Shown one piece after another: positions 27,287-32,383 of a DNA stretch of 32,383 nucleotides. This DNA comes from Pseudonocardiales bacterium (GTDB lineage: Bacteria; Actinomycetota; Actinomycetes; Mycobacteriales; Pseudonocardiaceae). The DNA is taken from NCBI GenBank assembly GCA_019240665.1, contig JAFAXZ010000090.1:1-32383 (forward strand), in the 5' to 3' direction. The notes below the pieces were generated by a model. That model was not told the DNA's origin, ran no database searches, and was given only the letters and a program-made list of their open reading frames with translations. Numbering within the stretch: position 1 is the first letter of the stretch; each line of letters starts with the position of its first letter. The position numbers and the translations under genes are program-made.

Positions 27287-27934
27287 ATGTCCCTCCCTCA
27301 GCCCGTTCGGTGCCTGGTCTTCCCGGCATCGCTGCGCCACGACTCGCTCAACGGCCGGCTCGCCGCTCTGGCGGTACGCACGATCGAGGCCTACAGCGGC
27401 AAGGTTGACTCCGCCACCATGCGTGAGTTCGACTGTCCGTCCTACGACGGCGACGTCCAGGACGCCGAGGGTTTTCCCCCAGGCGCTGAAGAGCTGCGTC
27501 GCCGACTGGGGGAGGCCGACGCCTTCGTCATCTCCTCACCCGAATACAACTTCTCGATGCCCGGAGCGCTGAAGAATGTCATCGACTGGGTCTCCCGTTA
27601 TCGTCCGCAGCCGTTCAAGGGCAAGCACTGCCTGCTGATGTCGGCCTCGCCTTCCATGGCCGGCGGCAACCGTGGGCTGTGGGCGCTGCGCCAACCGCTG
27701 GAACACCTGGGAGCCAACGTCTATCCGGACATGTTCTCCCTCGCCCAGGCCCACCAGGCCTTCAGCGCGGAGGGCCGCATCACCGATGTGCAACTGCAGC
27801 ACTGGTTCGACGGCAACATCACCGGTTTCCTGAACCTGGTGGAGGCCGCCAAGCACTATCCGTGCGCCAAGTCGGTCTGGATCGAATTCCTCGGCGAGGC
27901 CGACACACCGGCCATCCATCGGGTGCAACAGTGA
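27287..27934 (+). CDS. NADPH-dependent FMN reductase family protein
   Basis: VRCLVFPASLRHDSLNGRLAALA...ADAFVISSPEYNFSMPGALKNVIDWVSR flavodoxin-like motifs. Confidence 0.9.
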   Translation: MSLPQPVRCLVFPASLRHDSLNGRLAALAVRTIEAYSGKVDSATMREFDCPSYDGDVQDAEGFPPGAEELRRRLGEADAFVISSPEYNFSMPGALKNVIDWVSRYRPQPFKGKHCLLMSASPSMAGGNRGLWALRQPLEHLGANVYPDMFSLAQAHQAFSAEGRITDVQLQHWFDGNITGFLNLVEAAKHYPCAKSVWIEFLGEADTPAIHRVQQ

Positions 27935-27965
27935 TCGGGTGCACCAGTGATCGGGTGCACCAGCG
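27918..27965. repeat. 16-bp tandem repeat (3 units) across the FMN reductase stop codon
   Basis: atcgggtgcaacagtg, atcgggtgcaccagtg, atcgggtgcaccagcg. Confidence 0.9.
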
Positions 27966-28157
27966 ACGGGCAGCCCCCTCTTCGAACGCCAAGGCGGCCT
28001 CCACCGCCGTCGAGACGGTCCTGATCTCGGTGGCCGACGGCCGCGCCGTGCGAGCGGTCGTTCTCGGACCTTGCGACCTGTTTGCCGCCGCGACCACAGC
28101 GGTGATCGTGGCCGTCGGCCCCAGGGATCACCGCCAGCCGAGGAACGGAAAGCCCCG

Positions 28158-28250
28158 ATGACCACGATCGAGTCGGTCCTGGAGCGGTCCCGGTTCGCCG
28201 GGCTGCGCGCGATATTCATCGACTGCTCTGCGCGTGTGCTCACAGTCTTG
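28158..28250 (+). pseudogene. Possible N-terminal remnant of a flavodoxin/FMN-reductase family gene
   Basis: MTTIESVLERSRFAGLRAIFIDCSARVLT resembles the FxGLRALFINCTLK start of flavodoxin-fold reductases; similarity then stops. Confidence 0.4.
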
Positions 28251-28267
28251 CGGGTGCCGGCTGGACG

Positions 28268-29029
28268 TCACGTCACGTCACGACGTAGCGCAAAGCGGGC
28301 GCCGAGCGCGGCCAGAACCACGGCGTAGCCGGCGAGCAGAAGCCCGCCGGCCCAGGCGGGCAGGGTGGGGAAGTTCGGGGCGGCGCGGCCGGTGAGGGCG
28401 GCGCTGGCCGGTCCGGGTAGGTATCGGGTCACCGGCCGCAGGGCGGGAATGGCGGTGAGGACGGGGTCAAGCACGAACAGGTAGATCAGGAGCCCGACCA
28501 CGGCGGCGATTTGGTTACGGACCAGAGCGCCGATGCCGACCCCGAGTGGGCCGTAGATAGTCATGACGGCGAGCACGCCGAGCGCGGTCAGGGGTAGCCC
28601 GGGGGCGGTCAGCGACACGGTAATGGCTTTGGCGCTGAGCCAGGGCAGTGCGATCGCGATCGTGAGGGCGAGGCAGGCGAGCCCGAAGCCGAATCCGATC
28701 ATCGTGTAGGTGATCAGTTTGGCCGCGACGATCCGGCCACGGCGGGGGGTGGCCAGGAAGGTCGGGGTGGCCGTGAGGTGCCGAAATTCGGCGGTCATCG
28801 CGATCGCGCCGAGAACTCCGACCAGCGCGGTGGCGCCGGAGGCGGCGGCAAGGGTGTTGCGCTGCCCGTCGAGGGTGCTCAGCGGTGGGGTGGGGTTGCC
28901 GGTGGAGCCGTCAAAGGCGATGGACAGGCTGACGAACAGGGCGGTCAGGGCGAGTGACCCAAGCAGCAACCACCACCACAGCGTGGTGGCGGTGAGCTTG
29001 CGGAACTCGGCGTGGATCAGCCGGATCAT
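28268..29029 (-). CDS. ABC-2 type transporter permease
   Basis: MIRLIHAEFRKLTATTLWWWLLLGSLALTALFVSL, multiple TM segments; start overlaps the ATPase gene stop. Confidence 0.88.
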   Translation of the reverse strand: MIRLIHAEFRKLTATTLWWWLLLGSLALTALFVSLSIAFDGSTGNPTPPLSTLDGQRNTLAAASGATALVGVLGAIAMTAEFRHLTATPTFLATPRRGRIVAAKLITYTMIGFGFGLACLALTIAIALPWLSAKAITVSLTAPGLPLTALGVLAVMTIYGPLGVGIGALVRNQIAAVVGLLIYLFVLDPVLTAIPALRPVTRYLPGPASAALTGRAAPNFPTLPAWAGGLLLAGYAVVLAALGARFALRRDVT

Positions 29030-30000
29030 GGCATGACCGCTGGCGTGCCGTCAGAGGTCAGCGCGAGGAAGATCTCTTCCAGGTCGCTGCGCTGGGTACT
29101 CAACTCGTGCAGCTCGATCCGCGCGGCATGGGCCAGATGCCCGACCATGGCGGCGTCGATGCCGCGGATCCGCAGTGCCCGCGCTCCAGCCCACTCGACC
29201 TCGGCGCCGGTCCCAGCGAGCGCTCTGAGCAGCGCGTGCGGGTCGGGGCCCCCGGCCCGCACGGTAACGCTGTGCCCCTGGGACAGCTCGGCCAGGCCGG
29301 CCTGGCGGACTAGCCGGCCACGGTGCACGATCACCACCTGGTCCACGGTCTGTTCGACCTCGGCCAGGGCGTGGCTGGAGATCAGCACGGTGCGTCCCTC
29401 GCGGGCCAACTCGCGCAGGAACGCTCGCAGCCAGGCGATGCCTTCAGGGTCGAGCCCGTTGGCGGGTTCGTCCAGGATCAGCACTGGCGGGTCGCCGAGC
29501 AGCGCGGCGGCCAGCGCGAGGCGTTGGCGCATGCCTAGGGAATAGCCGCGGACTTTCCGGTGCTCCGCCCCGCCCAGCCCGACGAGCTCGAGCACCTCAG
29601 GCGCGCGCTGATCGGGGATGCCGGTGACCGCGCAGTAGATCCGCAGATGGGCCAGCCCGCTGCGGGCGGGGTGGAAACTGGAGGATTCCAGAGCTGCGCC
29701 GACTGTCCGCAACGGGTCGGTCAGTTCGGCGTAGCGTAGGCCGTTGATCGTCGCGGTGCCCGAAGTCGGTTCGACCAGGCCCAGCAGCGCCCGCAAGGTG
29801 GTGGTCTTGCCGGCGCCGTTCGGACCGAGGAAACCGGTCACCGTGCCGGGCTCGACGGTGAAACTCAACCGATCGACCGCGCGGATCGCGCCGAAGTCCT
29901 TGCACAGCTCGCAGACCACGATCCGCCCCTGCTCGGTGTTCCCGCCGTTGGACTGCGGCGCAGGGTGGGTTGCGGTCGAGTTGCGCCGATGTCGGCTCAC
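29026..30000 (-). CDS. ABC transporter ATP-binding protein
   Basis: Walker A GPNGAGKTTT, signature YSLGMRQRLALA, Walker B VLILDEP. GTG start with SD AGGAGG. Confidence 0.95.
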   Translation of the reverse strand: MSRHRRNSTATHPAPQSNGGNTEQGRIVVCELCKDFGAIRAVDRLSFTVEPGTVTGFLGPNGAGKTTTLRALLGLVEPTSGTATINGLRYAELTDPLRTVGAALESSSFHPARSGLAHLRIYCAVTGIPDQRAPEVLELVGLGGAEHRKVRGYSLGMRQRLALAAALLGDPPVLILDEPANGLDPEGIAWLRAFLRELAREGRTVLISSHALAEVEQTVDQVVIVHRGRLVRQAGLAELSQGHSVTVRAGGPDPHALLRALAGTGAEVEWAGARALRIRGIDAAMVGHLAHAARIELHELSTQRSDLEEIFLALTSDGTPAVMP

Positions 30001-30273
30001 GTCGCGGCCTCCTGACAGATATGACCGGTGCCGGTGGTGGAGGACTGCGCCTGCAGCGGGCGCGCCTCGCTGATCGGCATGGTCCGCGCAGTCCCATAGA
30101 TCTGGCTGGTGGAGGTGTGCACCCTCCGTGGTGTGTCACACGCACGGACCGCCTCGAGCACGTTCAGCGTCCCGATCACTTTTGTGTCCCCATAGGACCT
30201 CGATGCGCGGTAGGAGTGCGGAATGGCAATCAGGGTGGCCAGGTGGAACACGGCATCGGCGCCCGGAGGAACA
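29997..30273 (-). pseudogene. Fragment of an NAD-dependent epimerase/dehydratase (extended SDR)
   Basis: ADAVFHLATLIAIPHSYRASRSYGDTKVIGTLNVLEAVRACDTPRRVHTSTSQIYGTARTMPISEARPLQAQSS. Lacks the GxxGxxG N terminus and the YxxxK region. Confidence 0.75.
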
Positions 30274-30584
30274 CTGCGTCCTGAAGGTGAACAGGAAAAG
30301 TCCAACACTCGATCAGGGGACGGAGAGCGGGAAAAGAACCCCATCGGAATACCGTGACGTGCCTTGCGGGAAGAAGATCGCAACAGGTGATCGACCGCAG
30401 TGGACGGTGTGCGTGGCCGACCTGCGCCCCGACGACACACTGATCATCTGAAAGATCGATTGTCTGGCCGCGACCTGCGTGATCTGGTCGATATCGTCGT
30501 CACCTGAACGGACGTCTCGAACTCTGCGGTGTAGGAGACGTGCTGTGTATCGGGACTACCGTGCTCTACTGGCGCGCCGTCGAG

Positions 30585-30613
30585 CGTACTGCGCCCGCGC
30601 TCGGCGCAGTACG
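30585..30613 (-). terminator. Stem-loop downstream of the alpha/beta hydrolase gene
   Basis: CGTACTGCGCC-CGCGCTC-GGCGCAGTACG, perfect 11-bp stem, no clear U-tract. Confidence 0.55.
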
Positions 30614-30632
30614 GTGTTCCGGCGGGCCGCCA

Positions 30633-31415
30633 TCACCCGAGCGCCAGGAAGTCAAGGATGGCGTCCGCGCAGCCATCCGGATCGTCGTCGTGGACCCAGT
30701 GCCCGGCCGCCGGAAGCTCCACGAGCGTGGTGTGTGGACGCCGATGAACCATGTCGGCTGCGAGCTCGCTGGACAGCAGCATGCTGCGCGCTCCCCGCAG
30801 TAATAGCGCTGGACAGCTTGAGCTCAGCCAGTCCGTCCACCAGTCGCCGAGACCGTGTCGCTGTACGTCCATCATTTCGTCGGGATCGAACAGCAGTCGC
30901 CAGCCGTCGCCTTCCGGAACCACGCTCTGGAGAAAGTAACTCGTGTCCGGAACACCCCGCGCCTTAATCGCCTCGGCCAGCGCCACCAGCGACGGTGCCC
31001 TTGTCGGCCAGCCGCGTACGTCGAGTATCGGATGTTCGACCTCGGGGTTACGCATCACGGCGCCGACGTCTTCGATGACCAGCGCTCGCACCAGTTCGGG
31101 ATGCCGGGCTGCCAACTGGTAGGCGGTAATCCCCCCGAGCGAGTGTCCGAGAACCAGCACTGGCCCGAGACCCAGCGCGTTAATGGCAGCTGCGGCGTCG
31201 GCGACGAACTCCTCGCGGGTAAACGGACCGCCGTGGTCGGCCATGCCGTGACCGCGCTGGTCGAGGGCGATCAGTCGCATTCGCATGGTGAGCCGCTCGG
31301 CGAGTGGGGCGAAGACACTAGCCTGGCCGAATGAACCGTGCAGCGCCAACATCGTCGGCCCTGAGCCGCCGAAATCCACCCAGGAAAGTCGCCGACCCCG
31401 GACCCGGATGATCAT
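30633..31415 (-). CDS. Alpha/beta hydrolase
   Basis: LALHGSFGQASVF, LDQRGHGMAD, nucleophile elbow LGHSLGGIT, C-terminal AAGHWVHDDDP. Confidence 0.92.
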   Translation of the reverse strand: MIIRVRGRRLSWVDFGGSGPTMLALHGSFGQASVFAPLAERLTMRMRLIALDQRGHGMADHGGPFTREEFVADAAAAINALGLGPVLVLGHSLGGITAYQLAARHPELVRALVIEDVGAVMRNPEVEHPILDVRGWPTRAPSLVALAEAIKARGVPDTSYFLQSVVPEGDGWRLLFDPDEMMDVQRHGLGDWWTDWLSSSCPALLLRGARSMLLSSELAADMVHRRPHTTLVELPAAGHWVHDDDPDGCADAILDFLALG

Positions 31416-31592
31416 CCGTTCACACTCCGGAAAGCAGCAGGAACGTGCACCGATTGATTGAGACCGGCCGATCCTCAATTCTTCGCAGACATTGGAGACC
31501 TACTACGCTACCTCTTCGAGGCGGGGATAGTTATCGTCCCCCTCGCGCCGCCAGATGTTCGCAGCGGGCCCAGCCCGAGCTCTGGACAAGGA

Positions 31593-31627
31593 CTGGTGCC
31601 CGGCCGCCCAAAGCGGCCGGGCACCAG
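31593..31627 (-). terminator. Strong stem-loop downstream of nrdJ
   Basis: CTGGTGCCCGGCCGC-CCAAA-GCGGCCGGGCACCAG, perfect 15-bp stem, 11 nt past the nrdJ stop. Confidence 0.8.
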
Positions 31628-31638
31628 CTTCGGTGTGA

Positions 31639-32383
31639 TCAGCTGCAGCCAGAGGTGGACCCGCACGAGGAGCAGAGGTAGCACGACCCGGCGGGCTGCA
31701 TCTTGACCCCGCAGGCGAAACACAGCGGGGCGTCGGCGTGCAGTCCCTGTTTGGCTTCGATCAACTCCATCGACGAGTGCACCAAGCCCGGTGCCGGCTG
31801 GGCTGTCACGGCGGGTTCGTGCAACCCCCGCAACTGCGCCGTGTCATCAGCCGGGGCATCATCGGAACCGGTCTGCACCTGCCGGGCCCGCTGGGTGGCC
31901 GAATAGATACCCAGCGCGGAACGTGTCTCGGCCGGCAAGAAGTCCAGAGCCAGCCGCCGGAAGATGTAGTCCATGATGGACTGCGCCATCCGCACATCTG
32001 GATCGTCGGTCAACCCGGCCGGCTCGAAGCGCATATTGGTGAACTTCGAGACATAGGTTTCCAATGGTACTCCGTACTGCAAACCCACTGAGATCGCAAC
32101 CGAGAAGGCGTCCATCAATCCGGCCAGTGTCGAGCCCTGTTTGGAGATCTTGAGGAAGACTTCACCGAGGCCATCGTCGGGATAAGAATTCGCGGTGATG
32201 TAGCCCTCGGCGCCGCCCACGGTGAACGACGTGGTGAGGCCGGTTCGGCTCTTGGGCAGTCGTCTACGGACGGGCCGGTACTCCACCGCAGCCGCAGCAG
32301 TCGACGCGGACGCGGCTGTGGTCTTATCGTCACGTTTGGACACCGACAGGGGTTGACCGACCTTGCAGTTGTCCCGGTAAATC
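31639..32383 (-). CDS. nrdJ: Class II (adenosylcobalamin-dependent) ribonucleotide reductase, C-terminal part
   Basis: Frame open to window end: IYRDNCKVGQPLSVSKRDD...FTVGGAEGYITANSYPDDGLGEVFLKISKQGSTLAGLMDAFS...CFACGVKMQPAGSCYLCSSCGSTSGCS*. Confidence 0.93.
   Translation of the reverse strand, partial: IYRDNCKVGQPLSVSKRDDKTTAASASTAAAAVEYRPVRRRLPKSRTGLTTSFTVGGAEGYITANSYPDDGLGEVFLKISKQGSTLAGLMDAFSVAISVGLQYGVPLETYVSKFTNMRFEPAGLTDDPDVRMAQSIMDYIFRRLALDFLPAETRSALGIYSATQRARQVQTGSDDAPADDTAQLRGLHEPAVTAQPAPGLVHSSMELIEAKQGLHADAPLCFACGVKMQPAGSCYLCSSCGSTSGCS

Noticed and set aside
30447-30508. Peptide DRLSGRDLRDLVDIVVT resembling the C-terminal lid of AAA ATPases
   Set aside because: Too short to distinguish from chance; no other AAA motifs nearby.
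30479-30967. 162-aa plus-strand ORF antisense to the alpha/beta hydrolase
   Set aside because: Arg/Ser/Ala-rich shadow frame; the sense strand encodes a convincing hydrolase.

Overview
The window is a 32.4 kb GC-rich actinobacterial chromosome segment, resembling Pseudonocardiales or mycobacteria by protein similarity judged from memory. Gene order from left to right: 3' end of a mycothiol-dependent maleylpyruvate-isomerase-like gene; lhr helicase; vdh-like amino-acid dehydrogenase; a NamH (Rv3818)-like MBL/Rieske protein; DUF3046; recA with an in-frame intein; recX; a LysR gene divergent from an Sdh1-type sdhCAB operon; an orphan glutamate-type solute-binding protein; mntP; miaB; an Rv2732c-like membrane protein; a DUF349 protein; miaA; dapF; hflX; lexA divergent from a LysM cell-division-inhibitor-type gene; an FMN reductase; an ABC-2 exporter; an alpha/beta hydrolase; and the 3' end of nrdJ (class II RNR). 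Main points of interest: (1) a 435-aa RecA intein at the mycobacterial RecA site that keeps its splicing residues but has lost the second LAGLIDADG aspartate; (2) recA has both a LexA SOS box and a RecA-NDp/PafBC-type promoter; (3) the lexA/lysM intergenic region has two SOS boxes, and the lexA leader carries two unrelated repeat families plus in-frame N-terminal repeats; (4) relics of a glnQ/gluA ATPase, an SDR epimerase and a flavodoxin-like gene; (5) several short tandem duplications at stop codons or within coding regions. No CRISPR array, tRNA, rRNA or complete transposon was found.
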